Below are positions 10,226 through 20,670 of a DNA stretch of 64,000 nt, piece after piece. The DNA lies in the NCBI RefSeq assembly GCF_000321225.1, contig NW_004450285.1:6225940-6289939 (forward strand), read 5' to 3'. The DNA is from Odobenus rosmarus divergens. Taxonomy: Eukaryota > Chordata > Mammalia > Carnivora > Odobenidae. The first letter of the stretch is position 1, and the number at the start of each line of letters is the position of its first letter. The translations under genes and the position numbers were made by a program. The notes under the pieces are model-generated. The model saw only the letters and a program-made list of their open reading frames with translations. It had not been told where the DNA came from and ran no database searches.

Positions 10226-12690
10226 GAGCATATGCTCCCTTAATAGAGGATTATGGTGCAAGAATTGGTCTTACCACTTATAACTCCACGTCCTCCTATC
10301 TGTTCAGTGTCTTATGTTTGAGACTGTCATTGCAAACAAAATTTGATTATTGGACACACATTCAAAATTCCTTAGAATTTTAATTACTAGAATTTTTATA
10401 AAAACTTCATGTTCGGAGTACTGTTTTCTTGCCCACCCTTATCTCTCGTCTCTCTTCTAATAGTGTCAAACTTTTTGTATCTCTTTGAAAATGCTGTGCT
10501 GGGTTAGACCTTCATAATTTCCATGTGTCCTGCCACCTGATTTCCACTTGAAAATGCAGACTCATTTCTCTGATATTAATTAAAAAGAAACCTCAGTTTT
10601 GCATATTTTCATAATAGTCATGGCGGTCTTAAGGCTATTTTCCCCTGTGTTTTCTACAGTTTTACAAATGGCTCTGTTATTGAAATTATTTTTATAAAAA
10701 AATTTGAGGGACAATATTTCTGCTGTTTATTATAAGCTTCTTGAACTTACTATAATCTTTTAAAAATCTTTAGATCTTAGTACAACATAAGGTATCTTGG
10801 TAATTCAAATATACTCAATTTAAATTATCAAATACAGTTTTAATTAAATATTTAAATATTATCTTATGTAAATATATTTAAATCTCCAAGTTAGAGAAGC
10901 TATTTAATTAATGTTACTATACCAAGAATATTATTTTCCAGAGTTGAATTATCAAAGCAATTTATTTTAATTTTGACTGAGCTTACATTTTTGAGAGACT
11001 AATTTCTGTTGAGTTAAAACATCCCATTCGAAATCTAACCTGATAAAAGATACATGTATGAGTTAGGCATAGCATGTAAGCCAATTTAAACTAAGTAATT
11101 TGTTTATATTATTAATGTGATTTGTGGAGACCCTTTTTCTTCTCCAGTTGAAAACTGTACCCCCTCCTGTCTAAGAGGTGAGATAGTACATCCCATTTCT
11201 CTAATGAGATTCCTTATATTTTGCAATTACTAGCCAAATAACAAGGTGATATAATTGTGTCATAGTGAAAATAATGAAGCTGGATTAAATATCTCTCCTA
11301 GTTGGATTCTTTTATTCTTTTTCTTTGCTTTCAATTCCCAACAGCTAACCTTATTTTAAGGAGTTTTGCTCTTTAATGATATCTGTTCATGAAGCTTAAC
11401 TGTTGGGGCTTAGACTTCCACTATAAGTTTCTGAGCTGTATTGCAGCTTAGGGAATAGTGAGATATAGAAAATAATGAGATAAATTAATTTTCTTTTCCC
11501 AGAGGTACTATATTCCCCATAGCTATCACTCAGAGGACAACCTCTTTTCTGAAAGCTTGATATAAAAATAATTTATGTCAGGCTAAGAGGCAGAGCAAAT
11601 CTATCTGCCTGGAAAAGCACATAAATGCCTTTAAGAAAAGAGTAGTAGCTTGTGGAGACAGTGCTTCTTGGTAATTAGGGGTGTTTATGATCCTTGTCAG
11701 GCTTTAACAATCAATTCTGGATTTATATAATGAAAAGGATTTCAACATTTAATATATAACTATACTATCCAGGTCCGTCTATAATTTAGCTTCAGATAAT
11801 TCAAGAGTTGTAGATTAGTAAACTAGAAGATTTTTTTTTTAATGAGAAAATACTGAAAATGAGCATCTTACTAAGTTAAAGTTAATAATAGAATCCTAGA
11901 CCTTGAAGAACAGGTGAGGTTATTTATTTCCTTACTTTTAATAAAAGGAATAATGCCACTAAACCAAACCATCAGAAATTATAACTTTGTTATAAATATA
12001 TTCAGCAAGATATTTTATGTTTTTTGTGGTATAATTCCAAATATATAGATCTATACCTCATTTTAATGTATTTTGTGGCCTGTGGTTTTTAAGGAACATA
12101 ACCAAGAGGAATACCACTAAAGGGAAAGTATCCATGTTACATGATTCCAAAGGACGTGAAGAGAAATTAATTCACAAGAGCTTTTTGTGAAGTAAATAAA
12201 TTCATTTATTTATTATTTTCCAATTTGAAATAACTTCAAATAAGACATCTGGCATACTTGGCTATAAAATCATTGCACTAAGATGTTTGTGTTATTCTAT
12301 AGTCCTATATTGTGAGTAATAGTATTGACTTATGTACTGAGCCAGAAAGGTGTATTCACTCATTATCTCTTATTTTTTGTAAATGCTCAAACTGCAAGAC
12401 TTAAAACCTAGATATCTATAGCATAGCTCCTTATTGAAACTTTATTGAAAAATTTCTCTTTTTCTTAAATTGATAAACTTATTTCCATTCTAGGTATAGG
12501 CACAGAGGCTTGATTTTGGTTCTGAACTTGACACTATATTATTTCAGCTTTTTAAAAGATACTCTAAGGCACTTGTTTCAGTTGGCTGGTTCTTAATTTA
12601 TCACCAGATTAATAGCATGTCCTTAACTGGCATCATTCAGCCTTGTATAGCAAAGTAAATTTGTCTCTATGTATAAATTTTTATTTATAC
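10226..12690. other. Unique AT-rich DNA
   Basis: No repeat or gene recognised over about 2.5 kb. An A/T-only patch at 10790-10920 is the most AT-rich part. The interval 9693-10024 to its left is also featureless. Confidence 0.5.
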
Positions 12691-12745
12691 GTTTTATATA
12701 TATGTGTGTGTGTATACACACACACACACACACACACATATGTGT
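12691..12745. repeat. Dinucleotide repeat forming an inverted (TG)n/(CA)n
   Basis: ttttatatatatgtgtgtg is followed by tgtatacacaca and a run of CA to cacatatgtg. Because TG units are followed by CA units around a central GTATAC, the tract is self-complementary as well as repetitive. The two short open frames on both strands here are products of the repeat. Confidence 0.95.
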
Positions 12746-13787
12746 TTTTCTGTTTAGTTGGGGGGAGAAAGCAGTCATCATTTGAAAAAAATCCTCATGG
12801 TATTTTGGAAGGAACTCAACCTGGGAGTTAAAAAATTGAATTTTGAAGTCTGCCATCTACCACTGCAGTTTTCCAGAGTATTTGCACAATTTAACATCCC
12901 TGAGACATTTATTTCCTAAGAAAGCAAGCAACTTTCAGTGAATCTTTAAATCCTTTTAAAGTCTAAACTCCAGTAAAATAATAAATCTATTGAGTGTTTG
13001 TATGTATGTGACTATTATTAAAACTCGTTAAAATTGAACCAAAGTTACTTGTAAAGATGGCCGCACATGAATCTATCTCCAGCTTTTAGGTCCCTTTCTG
13101 CTACAAGTATTTTCTATAATTACTCACTTCCATCAATATTCCTTAAGAATTATATTTTACACAAATTGAAGAAACAGGATATCTATCTTGCTTATCTCTA
13201 GTAACTAGCACATTACTAACCTTTCTTATTATTCAATAAAAATATCAATCTAAAAATACAGTAGCAATCCCCCACATTACCATGCTTAAGATGATATACA
13301 GAGAGAATAATTAACATCATTTTCATATACATAAGGGACCACAAAATAAGACAAAAGTAATTGTAATAGGGAATAATTGCCCTTTAATTATGACTAGAAG
13401 GGTTAAACATCTAAAAAGTAGACTTTGTGTTTGCGAATATGTTAGAGATATGAACTCAAACAAAATATCCCAAAAAGGATTTAGTAATATTTAAGCCAAG
13501 TTGAAAAGTTGATATAGACTTGTGACCTTAATTACAGTTTAAAGCTCTGTCTCCAGAGTGTCTGAGAGTGTCTGGCTATTCTGGCCAATGTTTTTTTTTT
13601 TTTTTTTCAATATGTGCTAGCATGAATACTAGCACCCACATTTTTCCAATACATTTTTTAATTAAAACCAGAGATAATTGGAAAGTAGATAATTCCATAT
13701 TGAAGAAAGAAAAAAAGTCACAAAAATCTTTCTGCTAGAAAACAATGGCGATTATAAATGTCAGGAGTAGGGTTGAACAGTACAGCT
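12746..13787. other. Unique AT-rich DNA with a long T run
   Basis: Nothing identified except a homopolymer of about 18 T near 13590-13608 that has no repeat body attached. Confidence 0.55.
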
Positions 13788-13805
13788 AACTTGTAGGATA
13801 TCCTG

Positions 13806-14001
13806 GGCGCCTGGGTGGCTCCGTCGGTTAAGCTACTGACTTCAGCTCAGGTCATGATCCTGGAGTCCTGCGATCGAGTCCTGCATCGGGCTCCCTGCTC
13901 AGCGAAGAGCCTGCTTCTCCCTCTAACCCTCCCCCCTCTCGTGTACTCTCTCTCTCTCATTCTCACTCTCTCAAAATAAATAAATCTTTAAAAAAAAAAA
14001 A
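13806..14001 (+). mobile_element. SINEC, full length, perfect 18-bp target duplication
   Basis: Starts ggcgcctgggtggctccgtc, has the 'cctggagtcctgcgatcgag' and 'taaccctcccccctctcgtg' body, AAATAAATAAATC and a pure A tail. Flanked by identical copies of aacttgtaggatatcctg (13788-13805 and 14002-14019), which argues for a recent insertion. Confidence 0.97.
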
Positions 14002-14348
14002 AACTTGTAGGATATCCTGTTTACTGAACTGATGAATTGAGATTTAAGAAAATAATAATTGTATTTAATTGGAACATGGTTAATCACAAAAAATGTCCAC
14101 AATATTAAGGAAAATTATACATATAAACAAAGAACATAGTCTTATAAAAAGAGCTTGACTATAACATACTAAATTGGGAATGTTAATATATGTATGATTT
14201 ATTTGATGTAAGTGTGGCTTTAAAGTATATAACTATCTACTTTTTTATATTTTTCTACCTAAGTGAAAAAGAGAAGACTGATTCAGGGAATTCTGTATAA
14301 GTTAACCAAGACAAGAACCAAGATGAAAAGCTGACTGTTACTAGTTTT

Positions 14349-14572
14349 TTGTTTTTGTTTTCTTGTTTTTTAAGATTTATTTATTTTAGAGAGCAAGAGA
14401 GAGAAAGAGTGAGCACAAGCCAGAGGGGCAGAGGGAGAGGGAGAGAGAATCTCAAGCAGACTCCAAGCTGAATGTGGAGCCTGATGGGAGGTCCAATCTC
14501 ATGACCACCAGATCATGACCTGAGCTGAAACCAAGAGTCAGACACTTAACCCCCTCTACCACCCAGGTGCCC
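14349..14572 (-). mobile_element. Older SINEC subfamily, full length
   Basis: Minus-strand copy with taagatttatttattttaga, a purine body, agaatctcaagcagactcca, the head gatcatgacctgagctgaaa, and cacccaggtgcccc. The 'caagagtcagacacttaacc' head is of the older SINEC type. Flanks are ctgactgttactagtttt (14331-14348) and ctgactgttactaatttt (14573-14590), one mismatch. Confidence 0.95.
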
Positions 14573-14590
14573 CTGACTGTTACTAATTTT

Positions 14591-15910
14591 GATGTAAAAA
14601 TAATATTCTGCAAATAATGCCCAATACTATCAACAGATAATTTAGTATTCTGAAAAAGGGGGCACTAATAACATTGGGGATGAAATAATTTCTCTGCTAC
14701 AGCAGCTCTTTGTGAAAAACAAGGACATGACAGCCACCTGCCCAATAGTGAGGTGGTATTCTGTTAAAGTGAGAATCAGGAGAACCTCTGATTCTGTGGG
14801 CTTCTATCTGATGGTCCTGAATTTGGACTGGTCATTCAGCTGATTCATTTCTTGGAAAGGCATCTGGTTGGAAAACATTAAAAATTATATGAAAGACTGG
14901 GGATTAAAAAGTCTTGTTTAAACAGCAATTGTTAGTCTTGTTAAAACAGCAAATGAGTAAGTTCAAGGGAACATCTAGGTTTGATAACCCAATTGATAAT
15001 CAAATGTTTTCATATTTTCCTACATTCCATAAAGAACAATTCCATATAGCTTATATATCTAACTTTAAAGAGAAAACATTAAAATTTTGGATGACATTGA
15101 AATATATTAATTGCAGTGGATTATGAAAAATATTTAAGGATCTAGAAGTAAATGAAAAAGATTAATTAGACTACATTTAAAGGAAGAATGTATGCTTATC
15201 AAGGAATAGAAAAATAAGCCACAGAATTTAAAAAAAATGCAATATATTTAACTGTCATAGGACTTTTGATTACAGTATTCTTACAATTGAGTAACAAAAA
15301 GACAGTCCATTAAAAAATAAGCAAAAGACGTGAGGGTCACTTTACAGTTCCATATCCCAAAAGCACAAAGGAAAAGAAAAATCTACACACATGAAAAGGG
15401 GATCAGACTCATTAGTTATCAAGAAAATGCCAAGGAAAATCATTATCAAACTACGAACCAAGATAGCTTAAATTAAAAGGACAAACAGTACCAAGTGTTG
15501 ACAAGAATCTTGAATAATAGCTCTCATATGCTACCAGCAGGAATATGAATTGTTGGAATCAATGGAAATAATTGTTAGAGATGACATAAATTTCTGTTGA
15601 CTGGGGCGGGGGCTGATTCCACACTGATGTGTCAGAGAAAAGGATCTAGGAAGTCTGTAGTGGGAACATTCTAGAGCTGAGCAAGTGCTGAAATTGCAGG
15701 AAAGGAAATTATGGAGCCTCTGGTAGGTACTAAGATTCTCCAAATGTGAAGCAGTTGTCCTCAATTTACTACTCAGTAGGGATTTCCAATTTATGCTTTG
15801 AGGATTGGTTCTCTACATGAGCATTATTTTAGATATATTTTTGGAAAAAACTGCAAAGTATGATTTATTTACATTTTATCTTTCAGAATTATGGCCTCTA
15901 ATTTTCAAAT
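14591..15910. other. Unique AT-rich DNA
   Basis: No family recognised in 1.3 kb. The 70-codon (14914-15126) and 77-codon (15531-15764) frames show no domain or context. Confidence 0.55.
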
Positions 15911-15922
15911 CAATATGCCTTT

Positions 15923-16073
15923 TTCTTTAAGTTTTTATTTAAATTCCAATTAGTTAACATACAGTACAATATTAGTTTCAGGTGTAGAATTTAGTTATTC
16001 ATCACAATACAACACCCTCTGGTCATCACTACAAGTGCCCTCCTTAACCCATAACCCATTTAACCCATCCCCC
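15923..16073 (-). mobile_element. L1 3' end, severely 5'-truncated
   Basis: Reverse-complement of the carnivore L1 3'UTR: ttctttaagtttttatttaa, attccaattagttaacatac, agtacaatattagtttcagg, then ccctccttaaccca. Only the last 150 bases of the element were inserted. Flanks caatatgccttt (15911-15922) and caatgtgccttt (16074-16085) are a 12-bp target duplication with one mismatch. Confidence 0.88.
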
Positions 16074-16085
16074 CAATGTGCCTTT

Positions 16086-16629
16086 AAATAAATTAAATAT
16101 TAAGGTAGTATTGGTGGACATAAATAATAATCATGCATCTGTTTTTGAACTTATGAGAGATAAAAGTTAATGCAAATTCATTTGAGTATATATAGTAATC
16201 ACACACTACCAGAGTGGACTTCCTCATCCACCAATGATGGCGCACAAGTCTCAAGCAAGGTGCTTAGAAATTATTCCAGATTGAGTTAAAGCTTTAGAGT
16301 GGAAAAGATCAATTAGCATTCAATTTAAAGATTTTTTTTTTGCATTGATTTCATGCCAAAATCTAGTGAAAATAGTTGAATGGGAAAATTTGATGAGAAA
16401 CTAGAAATGTGAAATTTATTTTTGATATCTAATATGAGATTCTGTGAAGTTTTTTTCCTTTGTCATGCTGAAAAAAAAGTCCTAGGCATATTGGGACATA
16501 TGCATGTTCTGTAGAGATTGAGCTTTAACTTGTATTCTTACATTTTCTTTGACTTTCACATTTAGAAAATAACATTTAACGTTCAATAAAATATGCAATG
16601 TAAATTCAACACAGAAAACTTTGTTGCTG
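16086..16629. other. Unique AT-rich DNA
   Basis: Nothing recognised in about 0.5 kb. No open frame above 60 codons. Confidence 0.55.
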
Positions 16630-16812
16630 CGGCGCCTGGGTGGCTCAGTTGGTTAAGTGTCTGCCTTCAGCTCAGATCATGATCCCAGGGTTCTGGGATC
16701 CACATCGGTCTCCCTGCTCTGTGGGGAGTCTGCCACTCCTTCTGCCTGCCACTCCCCCTGCTCTCTCTCTGTCAAATAAATAAAATCCTTAAAAGAAAAA
16801 AAAAGAAAGAAA
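16630..16812 (+). mobile_element. SINEC, full length
   Basis: gcggcgcctgggtggctcag head, cagggttctgggatccacat body (a short deletion relative to the usual ggatcgagccccacatcg), ctctctgtcaaataaataaa and an A tail broken by G. The short direct repeat gaaaactt flanks it (left copy at about 16614, right copy at about 16809). Confidence 0.93.
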
Positions 16813-18129
16813 ACTTGCTTTTCTGGACATCTACTTTGTGGCCATGTGGGACGTATACTTTGCCCCACCCTACACCATCTTCAGGTTCAGTTTCCCTGTA
16901 TTTCAGAAGTAGTCTTTCTGACTCTTCTGGCTTATCAGGTGGGTTTAGGCAGTGGTTATCCCCAAGAGATTAGAGAGGTAGAAATAAAGTTGATATATTT
17001 ATTCCTGAATACTCCTTCTGAGAAGTCACTGTGGCATTGTACTCATCCTTAGACCAGTGTTTAATTTGGCATGACTTGTGTCTGGTGATCTTTGACCTTT
17101 TTGTATACGTCAGTTTCAAATAACTGTTCCCTCTACCTCTTTAAGCATAAGAGTGGTCCTGCACCCTGCAGGTAATAACCATGGGATACTGCACTATCTC
17201 TTGTGGCTTCTAATACTGTATACTTTTATGGAAATCTCTATTATTTTTGCTCAGATTATATAGTTTGAGTCCTCTCTTTCCTGATAAGATCCTGATTTAT
17301 ACAGTCAGTTACTACTATTATTTGAAATAACAAAAATTTTCCTCACAAGGAGGAAAGCACTTGTTGATAGTATAGAAAGATAGTTATTAATCAATGCCTG
17401 TGATTTGGATTAATTGTACAGATACTTTGTTAGGATAACTTGCATCAGAATTTTAAGGTTTTCCTTGGTCTTCTGATGCCAAACATACATTTTTTTTTTT
17501 TGGTTTATCTTTCATTTTAGGTTCCACTATGTTTGAAAATAGGCAGGGCCGCTTGGATACTTCAGGAGGTCAGTGAAAACTTACTATGCTGCTCAACATT
17601 GATACATTCAGACCCCATAACTTTTCCTGGGACACAAAATGTAACCAAGGAAATGTCCATTCTAAGAAAATAATTTCAAAAGGTTTTGCTCACTATGATG
17701 ATCAGTTCTGAAAGCCTTGACTCCTATGGGTGAGAAATATGGAAGAGAGGAGAACGGAGGATAAATTAAAAATGTTTGTATAAAAGAAAAGAAGACATGT
17801 TTTAGAGGGCATGTACTCTTTGAAGAAATAATTTTGAGTCTAAAGCACTGAGTTTGTGAAATAGTTTGTTTTCAGCCCTTACATTATTTTGGTTTTAAAG
17901 TGTTTACTTTTCTTGGGTGCAAGACTTCCAATATGCTTAGGAATGTAATGTATATTAAATCTCTGGGTTATTGTGAAATGCAGAATACTACTAATTCTTT
18001 GTTTAGGCATTTATATCTACTTACCTGCTTTACATACTTTGTTGTCCTGCCATTTACCTAGTCAGTCTAATCATATATCATCATTTTCTTTTTGTGTTCC
18101 TTTATATATAATCAGTATATTAGATAAGA
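16813..18129. other. Unassigned DNA, possible old LTR-like remnant
   Basis: Parts of 16860-17310 (for example ccctgcaggtaataaccatg and ttcctgataagatcctga) look like a decayed mammalian repeat, but I cannot place them. The rest is AT-rich and featureless. The 106-codon frame from 17973 runs into the next repeat-like region and is not a gene call. Confidence 0.35.
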
Positions 18130-18385
18130 TACAGTTGGATGCCATAACAGAGGTCATGGTTGTTTTACACAATAGAAATTTATGTCTCATGCAGATAAAT
18201 TCCAGTCCTCAAGAGAATGTGGCTGTGGGGACCTTCCTTTATTCAGTTATTCAGTGGCCCAGGTTGATGAGGTCCTGCATACATTACATGTGAGATGTTT
18301 TATGAGGCTAGGTCAGTCAGTGGTGGACATTATTTCTTTTCAGATTTCATTGGCTGGAACTCATTGACACACTAACTTCAAGAAA
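18130..18385 (+). repeat. Probable ancient interspersed repeat
   Basis: Segments such as gatgccataacagaggtcat, acacaatagaaatttatgtc and tcattggctggaactcattg follow the layout of an old mammalian repeat in which a 'tttatttctcac' block is followed by 'attggccagaactcagtcac'. Family not assigned; identity is low. Confidence 0.45.
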
Positions 18386-19184
18386 AGCTTTAAAAAAAAA
18401 AAGGTACTGCAATTCTGTGCCAGAAAACTGAAGAAGTAGGTTTAGAAAGGGCTTGCCAATTTCCGCTAAAATCAGTCATAGTTCAACTAAAATTTTATTA
18501 TCTCTGGTTGATAACATCTAAATCTCCTGTTTTCCCAGCCTTTTTTCTCCAGACAGTGCTCTCTGCACTGTTTTTCAAATGTCCATATTTTTTTAAATAA
18601 AATTATTTGCCATCTTTAGTAAATAAAGGTTTACCTATCTCTACTGAACAAAGTCAAAACTTCTTACCTGATGTATAAATAAGGTTTTGTGTCAGAAATT
18701 GTTTAAACAATAGAGCAGAGATAAGTAAAGGAAAACCTAACTCAAACCTGAATCAGATCGCAATTGCACATTGAGTTAGAAGATATGTAAAGTTGTATAC
18801 ATAATGTGGCATTTTCTGTTAAACAGCTAATGATAAAATCCTGTGGAATCTTAGAAGCACAGACATTGGGAACCATATTTTAAAGGATGATTAAGGTTTG
18901 CCTGGTAGGGAAAAAAAAAATTTCCTGTTAGAGGAAAAAAACACATTGTAAATCATTGATTTCCTTAAATGATTTCTCTCAAAGACATGGGGATGCATTT
19001 CTACCAATAAGGGAGAGGAAGTATATGTTTTATAGTTGTATAATAGATCGTACTGTATATAAATGACATGTAGCAATATAATTGTTCTGTTTTATGTGAT
19101 AAAAAGAAAAATTTTACATGCTATTTTCCTCAACCCGCTTTCCCTATTTTCAAATTACTAGCATTTAGAGAAGTTATTTATCTT
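18386..19184. other. Unique AT-rich DNA
   Basis: No repeat or gene recognised. One A run (18391-18402) and one minus-strand 61-codon frame without support. Confidence 0.55.
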
Positions 19185-19212
19185 TGCGTGCGCACGCACA
19201 CACACACACACA
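19185..19212. repeat. Alternating purine-pyrimidine tract with 14-bp palindrome
   Basis: tgcgtgcgcacgca (19185-19198) is a perfect palindrome followed by CA repeats to 19212, giving 28 bases of unbroken alternating TG/CG/CA. Such tracts favour Z-DNA under supercoiling. The two CGCA units keep CpG in an otherwise CpG-poor region. Confidence 0.9.
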
Positions 19213-19392
19213 AAAGGTAGCTGAGAATTTGTGCTTTTTTGGAAGTGTTTTAGTGAAAAATTTCAAACGATCAAAAAATAGGTATTTAATGAACAGTGGA
19301 CATTGTAAAAGAAAGTTTAAAAAGAGACAAGACCTGAGAGGTAGGATGAACAGTGTGAGGACTTAGCCTCGTGGCAAAGCTGACCTGCAATG

Positions 19393-19500
19393 TAAAGAAA
19401 GATGAGTGTCAAATCCAGAGAGAAAGAGAGAGGGTGGTGGATGGGGGAGAGAGAGAGGGATGATGGTGAGGGAGAATAGGAAGGGTGGAGATCTGGAATA
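19393..19500 (+). repeat. Purine-rich GA/GGG tract
   Basis: gagagaaagagagagggtgg, tggatgggggagagagagag and ggatgatggtgagggagaat form about 100 bases of nearly pure purine with several GGG runs. It is low-complexity sequence just upstream of a SINEC and may allow triplex or G-quadruplex structures. No coding content. Confidence 0.7.
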
Positions 19501-19614
19501 TCTGTGTGGGCATAAACAGAAAAGAATTTGGGAGGTTTAGCTTGAAAAGGTCTAGAGAAGTTGGAAGAACTGTTGCTTAAGGGACATTTGAGGAATGAAG
19601 GACCAGGAACTTTA

Positions 19615-19779
19615 TTTATTTTTAAAGATTTTATTTATTTGAGAGAGAGAGAGAGAGAACACAAGCACAAGCAGGGGGAGGTGGTTGGGCAGAAGGAGAG
19701 GGATAAGCAGACTCCCTGCTGAGCAGGGACACACACCCCCCGCCCCCCACTTAACTGACTGAGCCACCCAGGTGCCCCG
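19615..19779 (-). mobile_element. SINEC with internal deletion
   Basis: attttatttatttgagagag, purine body, gcagactccctgctgagcag, then ggacacacaccccccgcccc replaces most of the normal head sequence, and ccacttaactgactgagcca closes it. Target duplication aggaccaggaacttta (19599-19614) and aggaccagggacttta (19780-19795), one mismatch. Confidence 0.94.
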
Positions 19780-19795
19780 AGGACCAGGGACTTTA

Positions 19796-20458
19796 AAAGG
19801 TGATGTGGAAATGCAGGTAAATCATATTAACTTACGTTGTTTTTGCTTGGGGTGTGTATAAACTCAGGAAAAATACATCTAAAAGTCTGAGTTTAGTTAA
19901 TATATTTTAGTTATTCAAGAACAGTTTAAGGTCTTTGGGGTGATCAAGAGGCACTTTGAAAGTGGAGGGACACCAGTATTTTGTAGTGTTATCTCTATTT
20001 TCCTTTCCTGCTCTACCATGTATATACCTGTCCTTCATTCAGTTCTAGGCCAATTTCATGGCACATTCCTACTTGGATCTTAATGTGTAGCTGAGTCCTG
20101 ATTAAGGTTTACTTCCCACCCAGACAACTTATGATGAAGCTTAAATACCAACTAAGATATGTGGATTTTTGATAGAAAACTCAGCTAAAGTGAGATTGGT
20201 ATCTTTCTGGCTGGGATATCTAGATGGTCGGTTCATTGTGCCCATTGGGAAACTCTTATTTTGTTTTCAATAATAGATTCTCTTAATTTCTTTTATTATA
20301 TAAGTAATATTTGTCTCTTTTAGAAAAAAAATAGAATATACATAGAAACAAATTGAAAATAATCACCCACATCTTACTACCCAGAAAAATATCTCTCAAT
20401 TTTAATACTTTTCTATGTCTCTGTTTGAATGCCTTCCTCAGTATATGCATTTAAAAAA
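19796..20458. other. Unique DNA
   Basis: No repeat family or gene recognised over about 0.66 kb between two SINECs. Confidence 0.55.
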
Positions 20459-20468
20459 TACAGCCATG

Positions 20469-20660
20469 GGGTACCTGGGTGGCTCAGTTGGTTAAGTGTC
20501 TGCCTTCCACTCAGGTCATCATGATCCCGGGGTCCTGGGATTGAGCCCTGCTTCGGGCTCCTTGCTCAGCAGGGAGTTTGCTGCTACCTCTCTTCTGCCT
20601 GCTGCTCCACCTGCTTGTGCGCTCTCTCTCTCTCTCAAATAAATAAATCTTAAAAAAAAA
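20469..20660 (+). mobile_element. SINEC, full length
   Basis: gggtacctgggtggctcagt head (gcgcc changed to gtacc), ggtcatcatgatcccggggt with a 3-base duplication of 'cat', gtgcgctctctctctctctc, AAATAAATAAATC and an A tail. Flanks tacagccatg (20459-20468) and tacagtcatg (20661-20670). Confidence 0.96.
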
Positions 20661-20670
20661 TACAGTCATG

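Noticed and set aside
17490..17540. Polypyrimidine tract plus cattttag as a splice acceptor and exon
   Set aside because: No open exon or donor follows; such motifs are common in T-rich DNA.
17973..18293. 106-codon frame with a hydrophobic start resembling a signal peptide
   Set aside because: Overlaps a probable ancient repeat and a second frame of similar length; composition is explained by T-rich DNA.
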